From positions 1 through 64,000 of the forward strand of contig NZ_CAVK010000061.1 of NCBI RefSeq assembly GCF_000382885.1: a stretch of 64,000 nucleotides of DNA. The letters run 5' to 3'. The position numbers were made by a program, and so were the translations under genes. Positions 15,923-24,026 of the stretch are shown here, piece after piece (the first letter of the stretch is position 1; each line of letters starts with the position of its first letter). The notes under the pieces were generated by a model. The model was not told the origin of the DNA. It saw nothing but the letters and a program-made list of their open reading frames with translations, and did no database searches. Source of the DNA: Sphingobium indicum BiD32 (lineage in GTDB: Bacteria; Pseudomonadota; Alphaproteobacteria; Sphingomonadales; Sphingomonadaceae).

Positions 15923-16303
15923 GTGCGCGCAATCTTCACGCTGGTTTGCCTCGTCGCCCTTTCGGCCGTTGGCGGAACAAATATGCCGGAGCGAGCGAAA
16001 GCCGGGGTGGATGCGCTCCAGCCAGGAGACAGCGCTGCGACACGCGGGCTCGCTTTTGCTGGGATGTACTGTTCGGCTTGCCACGCCGTGAACACCGGTA
16101 ATTCGCGCGAGCCCGCAGCGCCGCCCTTCGAGGCTGTGGTCAACGTGCCCGGGCTGACTGCTGAAACACTCAAGTCCTGGTTGAGGGACTCGCACAATTA
16201 TCCGGAGGTCATGAATTTCGAGATCGCAGCCGCGCAAATAGACGATCTTTCCTCCTACATGCTGACCCTACAGCACCCGGATTACCGGCCTCCGATCCAG
16301 TAG
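15923..16303 (+). CDS. small c-type cytochrome
   Basis: A protein of 126 residues from GTG 15923, chosen because GGGGAG lies at 15911-15916 and it gives a clean signal peptide (MRAIFTLVCLVALSAVGG). The heme site CSACH is at 50-54, and a C-terminal MLTLQ may supply the axial Met. It is periplasmic and carries electrons; its partner is unknown. It follows the fixLJ genes after 14 bases and may share their transcript. Confidence 0.8.
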   Translation: MRAIFTLVCLVALSAVGGTNMPERAKAGVDALQPGDSAATRGLAFAGMYCSACHAVNTGNSREPAAPPFEAVVNVPGLTAETLKSWLRDSHNYPEVMNFEIAAAQIDDLSSYMLTLQHPDYRPPIQ

Positions 16304-16389
16304 TGCTTCCTCGCAACCTGCTGTCATGAAGCAGAGGCGGTAAGGCCTGCCAAGTTCGACCGGGAAGGCGTAACCTTGGGGGGTCTGGT

Positions 16390-16503
16390 TCAAAGCACTT
16401 CAGGGTTAGACTGCAGGGCGCGCCATTCTTTGGTTTTCTTTACTGCCATCACGCCCGAAGCATCGATGACCTGGATATAGCGGATGACCGTTACGATGAG
16501 CAT
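16390..16503 (-). CDS. possible 37-residue ORF
   Basis: The frame MLIVTVIRYIQVIDASGVMA... ends in KKTKEWRALQSNPEVL. It looks like genuine protein sequence, but it has no ribosome-binding site and an in-frame stop just upstream. It may be the remnant of a longer gene. The surrounding gap (16,304-16,529) shows nothing else. Confidence 0.2.
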   Translation of the reverse strand: MLIVTVIRYIQVIDASGVMAVKKTKEWRALQSNPEVL

Positions 16504-16521
16504 GCGGTGCGTGCATGGTCA

Positions 16522-16541
16522 GGCCTCATCTAGATGAGGCC
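16522..16541. repeat. perfect 20-bp palindrome
   Basis: GGCCTCATCTAGATGAGGCC is a perfect palindrome that overlaps the TAG stop of the minus-strand membrane protein gene. There is no T tract on either side, so a simple terminator is doubtful. It could be a dimeric-protein binding site. Confidence 0.5.
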
Positions 16542-16994
16542 GTGGGCGCCGGCCATGGCGCCCCCTGTGGCGATCAGGGAAGCAAGAAGCAGAATCCGAT
16601 GCATGCGCTCCATGCGCGCAAAGTCGCGCTCCGGGGTGCGGCTTTGCGCCATCCGCCTGTGCAGGAAGAGCGGTTCGGCAACGTAGAGCATCGCTGCAAA
16701 AATTGCCCAGACCGCTACCATCGCGTGCATCCACCAGAAGCGAAGGTCGGAAAAGCGATACCAGAGATCGGCGCGATAAATCATCCAGAGACCGGAAAGA
16801 CCGGCAAGCCCGACCCACAACCGGGCCTGCCAGGCGAATCCTGCTTCGAACCGATGGAATGCTGCGAGCCGTTCACCCGGAGCGTTGTTCCGGCGGATCG
16901 CCGGCATCAGGACGGTGGTGACGAACGCAACCCCTCCGATCCAGGGCACGATGGCGAGTATGTGGAGAACACGCGCCAAGGTGAAATCGTCCAT
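16530..16994 (-). CDS. integral membrane protein, CopD/DUF2269-like
   Basis: A protein of 154 residues. The start at 16994 is set by AGGAGG. It has four hydrophobic segments, with histidines at the membrane edge (LARVLHILAIVPWIGGVAF, RFWWMHAMVAVWAIF) as in the CopD and related heme- or copper-linked families. It is the last gene of the globin and flavohemoglobin operon, 29 bases after hmp. A link to NO handling is inferred from the operon only. Confidence 0.65.
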   Translation of the reverse strand: MDDFTLARVLHILAIVPWIGGVAFVTTVLMPAIRRNNAPGERLAAFHRFEAGFAWQARLWVGLAGLSGLWMIYRADLWYRFSDLRFWWMHAMVAVWAIFAAMLYVAEPLFLHRRMAQSRTPERDFARMERMHRILLLASLIATGGAMAGAHGLI

Positions 16995-17029
16995 CACCAC
17001 CTCCTCTCAGAAGCAGATCATGCCTGCCT

Positions 17030-18241
17030 TCAAGCTGCCAGAAGTTCGTCGGCAGGACCGAAGAACTCATAATGGATACGGTCGTTGGCGACACCATTCA
17101 GTGACAGCGCAGCGACCAATGCCCGGAGAAACGGCCGTGGTCCGCACAGAAAATAATCGGCTTCATCGACAGGTGTGTTTGCCGTCAGCCACTCGGCATC
17201 GATAAGGCCGGCGACATCATAGTCATGTTCAGCGACATCGGCTGCGCGCGGTGCCTGGTAGAAGATCGTGGTGCGGCCATTGTGATGTCGTTCGGTGAGC
17301 GCGCGGATATGGGCGCCCATGGCATGCGTCGTGCCGTCGAGGGTCCCATGTGCGAAGTGCACCGCAACGTCTGGATGCTTGGCAACGATATGCTCGAGCA
17401 TGGATACCATGGGTGTGAGGCCCACGCCTCCCGAAAGCAGAACCACCGGACGTTCGGGCCGTTCCGCGAGGAAGAATTCACCGGCAGGCGGAGCGACCTT
17501 GAGCAGAGTTCCGGACTTTGCTTCGTCATGGAGCCAACCCGATGCCAGCCCTTGGGGTTCGCGCTTCACGGAGATGCGGTAGGTCTTGCCGTTGGGGGCA
17601 TCCGAGATCGAATAGTTTCGTTTGATCGGCGGATGTCCGGGGATTTCGAGCCAGAAGGTCAGATATTGACCCGGCTTGTGCCGGATGACGGAACCGCCGT
17701 CCTTGGGGCGGAGCGTAAAAGAGGTGATGATCTCGCTCTCGCGCCGGACGTCATCGATGATGAAATCCCTCCAGCCGCTCCAGCCGCCATCCGCAGAAGC
17801 AAGATCACGATAGATATGTCCTTCGCGAGCGATCAGGATGTTTGCTAGGAACCAATAGGCTTCGCCCCAGGCAGCCAGGATTTCGTCGGTTGCTGCGTCG
17901 CCCAGCACCGCCTTGATCGCGCCGAGTAATGCTTCGGCGACATGCGGATAATGTTCCGGAAGAATCTGCAGACCGACGTGTTTTTGCGCGATCCGCTCGA
18001 CGGCCGGTGCAAGGGCACCGAGGTTGTCGATGTTGCTGGCATAGGCGAGGATGGCCCCGGTCAACGCTCTGGGCTGTGACCCGCTATCGCCATGATGCGA
18101 TTGATTGAAGAGATCCCGAATCTCTTCATTCTGGAACATCCGGGAATACATTTCATGGACAATGTCGAGCCCATGCGCCTCGAGCGCGGGAACGGTGGCT
18201 TTGACGAGCGAAATGGTCTCGCCGCTCAAGGTCTGCGACAT
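17030..18241 (-). CDS. hmp: flavohemoglobin, nitric oxide dioxygenase
   Basis: A protein of 403 residues. The globin domain (1-140) has proximal H88 in IAQKHVGL. The ferredoxin-reductase part binds FAD through RNYS (208-211) and NAD(P)H through GGVGLTPM (about 271-278). It converts NO and O2 to nitrate using NAD(P)H and is the main aerobic NO detoxifier. The start is ATG 18241 behind AGGAG; an extra TTG codon upstream is not needed. It is the third gene of an operon behind a truncated globin with NsrR-like sites, so NO induction is likely. Confidence 0.96.
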   Translation of the reverse strand: MSQTLSGETISLVKATVPALEAHGLDIVHEMYSRMFQNEEIRDLFNQSHHGDSGSQPRALTGAILAYASNIDNLGALAPAVERIAQKHVGLQILPEHYPHVAEALLGAIKAVLGDAATDEILAAWGEAYWFLANILIAREGHIYRDLASADGGWSGWRDFIIDDVRRESEIITSFTLRPKDGGSVIRHKPGQYLTFWLEIPGHPPIKRNYSISDAPNGKTYRISVKREPQGLASGWLHDEAKSGTLLKVAPPAGEFFLAERPERPVVLLSGGVGLTPMVSMLEHIVAKHPDVAVHFAHGTLDGTTHAMGAHIRALTERHHNGRTTIFYQAPRAADVAEHDYDVAGLIDAEWLTANTPVDEADYFLCGPRPFLRALVAALSLNGVANDRIHYEFFGPADELLAA

Positions 18242-18283
18242 CAAAATCTCCTGCTGGTATGAAAAAGGACCCTGATATATTTT

Positions 18284-18553
18284 TCAGAGGCTGGGTGGTT
18301 CGTGATAGAAATCGACCTGCATGCGCATCGGGCCGAGCGCGGTGACATAGTGGACCTGTTCCGGCGCGACCAACCCCGGGGCGCCCGGGGTTAGAACCTG
18401 CTCTGCGTGCGGCTCGACATAGGTCAAATTCAATTCGCCCTCGAGCACGCGGATGATGCCCCAGACGCCTTCCTTGGTCTGGTGGTTGGCTCGTAGCGCC
18501 GCAGGAAGGGTGATTTCGTCGAAGATCGGCGTCGAGCGATAAGGCTCAGCCAT
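18284..18553 (-). CDS. DUF1971 (YeaR/TehB-like) protein
   Basis: A protein of 89 residues with a cupin-like pattern: PIFDEITLPAALRANHQTK, GVWGIIRVLEGEL, and LVAPEQVHYVTALGPMRMQV. The start at 18553 is chosen for AAGGAAC upstream. Relatives (YeaR of E. coli) are induced by nitrate and NO. Its biochemical role is unknown. It sits between the truncated globin and hmp, which supports an NO-stress role. Confidence 0.82.
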   Translation of the reverse strand: MAEPYRSTPIFDEITLPAALRANHQTKEGVWGIIRVLEGELNLTYVEPHAEQVLTPGAPGLVAPEQVHYVTALGPMRMQVDFYHEPPSL

Positions 18554-18604
18554 GTCTGTTCCTTGCAGCAATGGACAAAAGGGGAGATGCGGGACGGTTC
18601 CTGG

Positions 18605-19006
18605 TCACGCAGCCGCCTTTGCTGGCGGAACGTCCGGAAGTTTGAAGAAAAGAGCGAGCTGCAGGCTCTCGGCGATCCGTGCCGCCTTCGCTTGGAGCGC
18701 GGCGGCGGCCTCGGGCTCCATCAGTTCGGCGGTCGTGCTGTTCCAGAGGCTGAGCCACCGCTCGAAAAGCTCCGGCGTAATACGCTCGCCATGTTTGCGA
18801 TGGGCCGGCACGGGCTGCCCCTTGTAGCGTCCGCTGGTCAGCATGACCGACGACCAGAAGGCGGTCAGCTTCTCGAGATGCTCAGGCCAATCGTTGATCG
18901 CGTCGTTAAAGATCGGCCCCAACGCATCATCGGCGCGCACCCGGGCGTAGAAACTCTCGACGAGCTTTTCCAACCGCCTTTCGTCGATTCCTTTGATCGC
19001 AGTCAC
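18605..19006 (-). CDS. group III truncated hemoglobin
   Basis: A protein of 133 residues. The proximal His is H72 (AHRKHGERI) and W88 lies in the G helix (RWLSLWNSTT), matching the group III globin Ctb of Campylobacter in position. B-helix F19 and Y20 line the distal pocket. Such globins bind O2 and NO and are linked to nitrosative stress. The start is GTG 19006 behind GGAG. It is the first gene of the operon with DUF1971, hmp and the membrane protein. Confidence 0.9.
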   Translation of the reverse strand: MTAIKGIDERRLEKLVESFYARVRADDALGPIFNDAINDWPEHLEKLTAFWSSVMLTSGRYKGQPVPAHRKHGERITPELFERWLSLWNSTTAELMEPEAAAALQAKAARIAESLQLALFFKLPDVPPAKAAA

Positions 19007-19019
19007 GACTCATGCTCCA

Positions 19020-19080
19020 ATCATGCATCTGTAATGCATCTATATGCACTCGCCAAAAATTTGCAAGCAAAACACATCTT
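19020..19080 (-). promoter_or_regulatory. tandem NsrR-like operator upstream of the globin operon
   Basis: On the minus strand, AGATGCATTAC (19031-19041) and AGATGCATGAT (19020-19030) lie head to tail, with AGTGCATATAG just before and AAGATGTGTTT at 19070-19080. The published NsrR half-site is close to AAGATGCATTT. The sites end 14 bases before the GTG start, where a repressor would block transcription or translation. Confidence 0.6.
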
Positions 19081-19128
19081 GCAGTAGCCTCGGTTCGTCA
19101 GATTCTGCGGGCATGCGCGACAGCAGCC

Positions 19129-19818
19129 TCAAAATAGAATGATCGTCGGATCTGGTCCGAAAAGAGTGGCATGGGCAAGAAGCAGCGCGGCATAGGCGAT
19201 GATCGTGATGACGGCCGTCATCGCGAAGCTGTGTCCAGGCCACGCCCGGCTGCCTGGGCCTCGCAACATTGCCCAGAATGGTATGACCGATGTCCGCCTG
19301 GCAAGATCGGGCCAGCCCAGACCCAATTGGCGCTGCTTCCGCCGGTCGATGATCGGCATGGCCAGGAGTGCGAACGCTGCGAAGCCGCCGAACAGGATTA
19401 CCGAGACGAGGTCTCCGTTGGGAATGACGTGACAGGCTGACCAGAACACAAAGCCCCACAAAATAGGGTGGCGCGTTATTCCCACTAAACCGGGCTTCTT
19501 CGGATCGAAGCGATTGGCCATGAAGCCGACGGACAGGGGGTTTGGGATGATTGTGCCACCGATCAGAAAAAACAATGCCACCGGCATCACCAGGATCGGA
19601 GCCCAGTATAGGGATGGCTCCGGAGCCCAAAGCGGGATGTAGGGCGCGTGCCGCGCCGCTACGATCAGCCAGCCGAGGAGAGCAAGGGAGATCAAGGCGT
19701 ATATCGCGATATAGAACCGCTCACCAAGAATCCCGACCAGCGCCGCGCGCGTACGCGGCCGGGCCGGGATGCTATGGCTTGCAAGGAATATGGCGAGCGC
19801 CGCCAGAAACTCGGTCAT
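19129..19818 (-). CDS. nnrU: NnrU family membrane protein
   Basis: A protein of 229 residues with about six hydrophobic helices. It contains the family stretch VGITRHPILWGFVFWSACHV, with its conserved Arg-His-Pro, and polar residues between helices (LASHSIPARPRTRAAL). NnrU-like proteins occur with denitrification and NO genes and resemble isoprenylcysteine-type membrane methyltransferases, but their reaction is unknown. It lies just upstream of the NsrR-like sites and could read through into the globin operon. Confidence 0.85.
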   Translation of the reverse strand: MTEFLAALAIFLASHSIPARPRTRAALVGILGERFYIAIYALISLALLGWLIVAARHAPYIPLWAPEPSLYWAPILVMPVALFFLIGGTIIPNPLSVGFMANRFDPKKPGLVGITRHPILWGFVFWSACHVIPNGDLVSVILFGGFAAFALLAMPIIDRRKQRQLGLGWPDLARRTSVIPFWAMLRGPGSRAWPGHSFAMTAVITIIAYAALLLAHATLFGPDPTIILF

Positions 19819-20228
19819 GCTCTCAGACTGCCTCTACTCGGCAGCGCGTGCACATCCGTAAAGTTCCGAGGTTTGGCTGCACCTAACTGATTGCAAAAGA
19901 ACGGGACGGGACCAGCGAGACATCTTCATTACGGCGTTGCACGCCCGGTTTCTGTCATGAAGGTATGATGCCCTCCCATCCGAACATACGTTCGTGTCCC
20001 CCCACGGACCGTCGCATGGAAGCCACCGGTAAACCATCTGCCTGGCCGACACTGCTCATTTCGCGCGGAGCGCATGTCAGGCAATGGAACGTATCCAGGG
20101 CGGCGGCCGATGCTGCGCTCGACCAGCACGGGGCCATGCCTGGCGCTGAAACACTACGTAGAACACCCAAATGAATCTCTCTTGGGCGCGGGGTAGCCAA
20201 TACCGGTACCGGCAAATTGGAGAGCATA
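19819..20228. other. 410-bp divergent intergenic region
   Basis: No supported gene. A weak NsrR-like half-site (GAAGATGTCTC on the minus strand, near 19,918-19,928) is about 100 bases upstream of nnrU. GGAGA at 20219-20223 is the ribosome-binding site of the stress protein. Confidence 0.35.
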
Positions 20229-21050
20229 ATGGCTATCAAGGATATTCTCGCCGTGGTCGATACCGGGGACAGGGATGAGCAGTTCGTGCGCGATGCGCTG
20301 GCCTTCGCCGAATTCCATGGCGCCAGCCTTTCGATCCTTGTCCTGTCAGCTCTTCCCTCGACCGATTACGCGCTGACTATCGCGCGACCCTATGTCTTTC
20401 TTCAGGAATATACGGATGCGGTCGAAGTCAAGCAGCAGCGTATCGCCAAGCTTGCCCGAGCTTCCAATGTCGAACTCCGGACAATATCCGACCTGCCAGC
20501 CAATATCTTCACGAAGTCCGCGGTCTACGCGCGTTACGCCGACGTCGTCCTGTTCGGCCCTGCCGGTAACTACGACTACCCGCCGATCCGCCGTGAAACA
20601 ATCGAAAGCATCCTGTTCGCGTCAGGTCGGCCGGTGCTCGTCCTGCCTAACGGGCACAAGCCTCGCGCGCTTGCGCATCTGGCGATTGGCTGGAACGCAA
20701 CCCGCGAAGCGACCCATGCGCTACGCGATGCTACAGCCTTTGCCATGCCGGGTGCCAAGATCGACGTGATCGTTCTCGATGCCAAGCCCTCAACGAAGGG
20801 TCACGGTTCTGAGCCGGGGACGGATATCGCGCGGCATCTCGCTCGGCACGGATTCGCATCGACGGTCGTTCCCAGTTCCGCAGGTGAATTGTCCGATGCG
20901 GATGCGTTGGTCAAAGCTGCGCGCGAACGCGGCGCCGGGCTGCTGTCGCTTGGAGCCTATGGACATTCCCGCCTGCGTGAGATCATTCTTGGCGGAGTTA
21001 CACGAGATCTGCTTGGCGGAGCTGCGATTCCCCTGCTGTTTTCGCACTGA
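20229..21050 (+). CDS. universal stress protein, tandem UspA type
   Basis: A protein of 273 residues, about twice a single Usp domain. The first half begins IKDILAVVDT; the second half ends with the nucleotide-loop pattern LLSLGAYGHSRLREIILGGVTRDLL and a final strand (IPLLFSH). The first half lacks the full glycine-rich ATP loop. The start at 20229 is preferred over TTG 20217 because GGAGA is five bases upstream. Usp proteins support survival in stasis and low oxygen. Catalase follows 36 bases downstream. Confidence 0.85.
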   Translation: MAIKDILAVVDTGDRDEQFVRDALAFAEFHGASLSILVLSALPSTDYALTIARPYVFLQEYTDAVEVKQQRIAKLARASNVELRTISDLPANIFTKSAVYARYADVVLFGPAGNYDYPPIRRETIESILFASGRPVLVLPNGHKPRALAHLAIGWNATREATHALRDATAFAMPGAKIDVIVLDAKPSTKGHGSEPGTDIARHLARHGFASTVVPSSAGELSDADALVKAARERGAGLLSLGAYGHSRLREIILGGVTRDLLGGAAIPLLFSH

Positions 21051-21086
21051 TCCGGGCGCGCTGTCGCCAGAAGAGGAGGCAAGACC

Positions 21087-22601
21087 ATGTCCGATTCCAT
21101 CCTGAACAAGGGGACCTGCCCCGTCACCCACCTGACCACGGCCTTCGGCGCCCCGGTACCCGACAACCAGAACTCGCAGACCGCCGGCCCGCGCGGGCCG
21201 CTGCTGTCGCAGGACGTCTGGCTGAACGAAAAGCTCGCCAACTTCGTGCGCGAGGTGATCCCCGAGCGGCGGATGCACGCCAAGGGTTCGGGCGCGTTCG
21301 GGACCTTCACCGTCACCCACGACATCACCCGCTACACCCGCGCCAAGATCTTCTCTGAGATCGGCAAGAAGACCGAGATGTTCGCCCGCTTCACCACCGT
21401 CGCCGGCGAGCGCGGCGCGGCCGATGCCGAGCGCGACATCCGCGGCTTCGCGCTGAAGTTCTACACCGAGGAAGGCAACTGGGACATGGTCGGTAACAAC
21501 ACGCCGGTCTTCTTCCTGCGCGACCCGCGCAAGTTCCCCGACCTCAACAAGGCGGTGAAGCGCGATCCGCGGACTAACCTGCGTTCGGCCACCAACAACT
21601 GGGACTTCTGGACCCTGCTGCCCGAGGCGTTCCACCAGGTGACGATCGTGATGTCCGACCGGGGCATCCCCAAGAGCTACCGCCACATGCATGGCTTCGG
21701 CAGCCACACCTACAGCTTCTGGAACGAGGCGGGCGAGCGGTTTTGGGTCAAGTTCCACTTCAAGACCCAGCAGGACATCGAGAACCTGACCGACGCGCAG
21801 GCGGCGGAGCTGGTCGGCGGCGACCGCGAAAGCCACCAGCGCGATCTCTACGAGGCGATCGAGCGCGGCGACTTCCCGAAGTGGACGATGTACGTCCAGA
21901 TCATGCCCGAGGCGGAGGCCGAGACCTATCGCTTCCACCCGTTCGACCTGACCAAGGTCTGGTACAAGGCGGACTACCCACTGATCGAGGTCGGCGAGTT
22001 CGAACTGAACCGCAATCCGGAGAACTTCTTCCAGGACGTCGAGCAAAGCGCCTTCGCGCCCTCGACGGTGCCGCCGGGCATCGGCTTCTCGCCCGACAAG
22101 ATGCTCCAGGCGCGGCTGTTCAACTATGCCGACGCCCAGCGTTACCGCCTGGGGGTCAACCACCACCAGATTCCGGTCAACGCCCCGCGCTGCCCGGTGT
22201 TCAGTAACCACCGCGACGGCCAGGGGCGGATGGACGGCAACTACGGCGGTTTGCCGCACTACCAGCCGAACAGCTTCGGCCAGTGGGTGGACCAGCCCGA
22301 CTTCGGCGAGCCGCCGCTCAAGATCAACGGCGATGCCGCCTTCTGGAACTACCGCGAGGACGACGACGACTACTTCACCCAGCCGCGCAAGCTGTTCGAG
22401 CAGATGAGCCCGGCGCAGCAGGAGGCCCTGTTCGCCAACACGGCCCGCGCGATGGGCGACGCGCCGGACTTCATCAAGCAGCGGCACATCGACAACTGCA
22501 CCCGCTGCGATCCGGCCTATGGCGCCGGTGTGGCCCGGGCTTTGGGCATGGCGGCGCGAGCGGTGAGCGAACTACCCACTGTCCCGGAACTCGCCGAGTA
22601 G
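21087..22601 (+). CDS. katA: monofunctional heme catalase
   Basis: A protein of 504 residues, small-subunit clade. The catalytic His is H64 in [18 protein letters not shown], the distal Asn lies in [10 protein letters not shown], and the heme-ligand Tyr in [14 protein letters not shown]. It breaks down H2O2 in the cytosol. Third codon positions are almost all G or C, more so than in neighbouring genes, which points to high expression or a separate origin. GAGGAGG lies just before the start. Confidence 0.96.
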   Translation: MSDSILNKGTCPVTHLTTAFGAPVPDNQNSQTAGPRGPLLSQDVWLNEKLANFVREVIPERRMHAKGSGAFGTFTVTHDITRYTRAKIFSEIGKKTEMFARFTTVAGERGAADAERDIRGFALKFYTEEGNWDMVGNNTPVFFLRDPRKFPDLNKAVKRDPRTNLRSATNNWDFWTLLPEAFHQVTIVMSDRGIPKSYRHMHGFGSHTYSFWNEAGERFWVKFHFKTQQDIENLTDAQAAELVGGDRESHQRDLYEAIERGDFPKWTMYVQIMPEAEAETYRFHPFDLTKVWYKADYPLIEVGEFELNRNPENFFQDVEQSAFAPSTVPPGIGFSPDKMLQARLFNYADAQRYRLGVNHHQIPVNAPRCPVFSNHRDGQGRMDGNYGGLPHYQPNSFGQWVDQPDFGEPPLKINGDAAFWNYREDDDDYFTQPRKLFEQMSPAQQEALFANTARAMGDAPDFIKQRHIDNCTRCDPAYGAGVARALGMAARAVSELPTVPELAE

Positions 22602-22879
22602 CTGCGGGCGGGACATCCGGAATCCGGACCCAGGCGCCACCGTTCTCTCCGGTCCGGCGACTGGGATACCGTTTACATTGCGGCTTTCTGGCAGGAAGGA
22701 CATGGGTCGCCACGCCGGATTGCCGGGAATGGGTGTATGATGGATAAACTCCGGGCTGAAACCGGGCGTGGCCGATACTGGGCATATAGTCGATTGGCCA
22801 TCAAGGTGCGGGTGCAGAGGGTATGACATGGCAATGAAACACCGGACTACGCTTATGGTGATTAACAGGCGGTAGTGGC

Positions 22880-23260
22880 TTGCAGCTACCTCCATCTCGA
22901 AGCAAACAAGTCGTTCTGGTTGTTGATGATGAAGACCAGATACGTACCATGCTTGTCACCCACCTGACCTGCTGTGGTTTTGAGGTGATCGAAGCTGGTA
23001 GCGCGGACCATGCATTGCGCGTGATGCATGGTCGCTGCGACATTCGGGAAGTCGTAACCGATATCCAGATGCCAGGATCGATCGACGGTCTCGCGCTTGC
23101 GCATCTTTTGCGAGAACGAGATCCTGGACTAGCTCTGCTGATTTCATCGGGCGGTGTCTTCCCTACGGATGGTGAACTGCCGGAAGGGGCGAGTTTCCTT
23201 CATAAACCTTACAGGATGAGTCGTCTTGTCGCAGCACTGAGCGCGCTTCTGGGCGGGTAG
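22880..23260 (+). CDS. single-domain response regulator (CheY-like)
   Basis: A protein of 126 residues: VVLVVDDED at 11-19, phospho-acceptor D61 in VVTDIQMPGSIDGL, and FLHKPYR with the conserved lysine. There is no output domain. The likely start is TTG 22880 with a weak ribosome-binding site. Receiver proteins of this kind often modulate hybrid kinases; no partner is next to it. Confidence 0.78.
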   Translation: MQLPPSRSKQVVLVVDDEDQIRTMLVTHLTCCGFEVIEAGSADHALRVMHGRCDIREVVTDIQMPGSIDGLALAHLLRERDPGLALLISSGGVFPTDGELPEGASFLHKPYRMSRLVAALSALLGG

Positions 23261-23317
23261 GTTTTGCCAAACCGGATTGGCGTGATCGGATGACCAGCAT
23301 CGTTCGATTCAAACAAG

Positions 23318-23357
23318 CATCTGCGACACTTTACCGCCGGTCAAAGTGTCACAGATG
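23318..23357. promoter_or_regulatory. 15-bp inverted repeat overlapping a start codon
   Basis: CATCTGCGACACTTT (23318-23332) and AAAGTGTCACAGATG (23343-23357) pair at 14 of 15 positions across a 10-bp spacer. The right arm ends in the ATG of the next gene. This is a good candidate operator for autoregulation, or a hairpin that masks the start. Confidence 0.55.
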
Positions 23358-23999
23358 ACAAATGGTCGCGAGCGAGCATTGGGGGATTCACTTTTCGTTC
23401 TACCTGTGCATGATTCTTCCATGCTCCAGACCAGCCTCATCGCCGATCCTGATGCCGGACCGCTCGATATGCCCGGTGTCGTCGAACTGCTCGCGCAAAG
23501 TTCGTCACGACCCCGCTACGCGTACATGGTCCTTGACCTTATCGCCAAGATTGCCGGTGCCGATGGCAGCGCCGGTCCGCTCGTTTTCCACGACGGGCAT
23601 GCTATCCCGATCAGGGAATGGCTCTGCGACGCGCTCTCCCCGATGGCAGGCAGTTTCCCGCGCCGGCTTGCCCTTGTCGCCCGCGTTCGCGAGGAAATGA
23701 CAAATGCCGGGTCATTGCCGGCCGATCCGCGGGCGGCCGATCGGGAAATCGACAGCGAAGTCCGCGCCAGGGTCCGAGCGTCCGGCAAGACCAATGTGAG
23801 CCGTGCCGTATCCGACCTCGTCCGTGCCGGCATGCTGCATCGACATTACCAAGGTTACCGCGTCGATCATCACAATCGCGGCGGCCAACGCCAGGCAGTA
23901 TACACATTGTCGCCGATCGTTCGCAAACTGTTCCAGGCTGGCCGTCCGCTGACGGTTCCCGTTAAGCTACCGCAACAAGGCGCGCTGGCTTTTGGCTGA
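23355..23999 (+). CDS. unknown protein with a winged-helix-like C-terminus
   Basis: A protein of 214 residues from ATG 23355. The middle has paired helices (VVELLAQSSSRPRYAYMVLDL). The end shows a helix-turn-helix and wing-like pattern (TNVSRAVSDLVRAGMLHRHY, GYRVDHHNRGGQRQAVYTLS), which suggests DNA binding. It has no clear ribosome-binding site. The large inverted repeat over its start fits self-regulation. No family is recognised. Confidence 0.55.
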   Translation: MTNGRERALGDSLFVLPVHDSSMLQTSLIADPDAGPLDMPGVVELLAQSSSRPRYAYMVLDLIAKIAGADGSAGPLVFHDGHAIPIREWLCDALSPMAGSFPRRLALVARVREEMTNAGSLPADPRAADREIDSEVRARVRASGKTNVSRAVSDLVRAGMLHRHYQGYRVDHHNRGGQRQAVYTLSPIVRKLFQAGRPLTVPVKLPQQGALAFG

Positions 24000-24026
24000 T
24001 CGCGCAATGTGCGTCTGGGCGACCAG

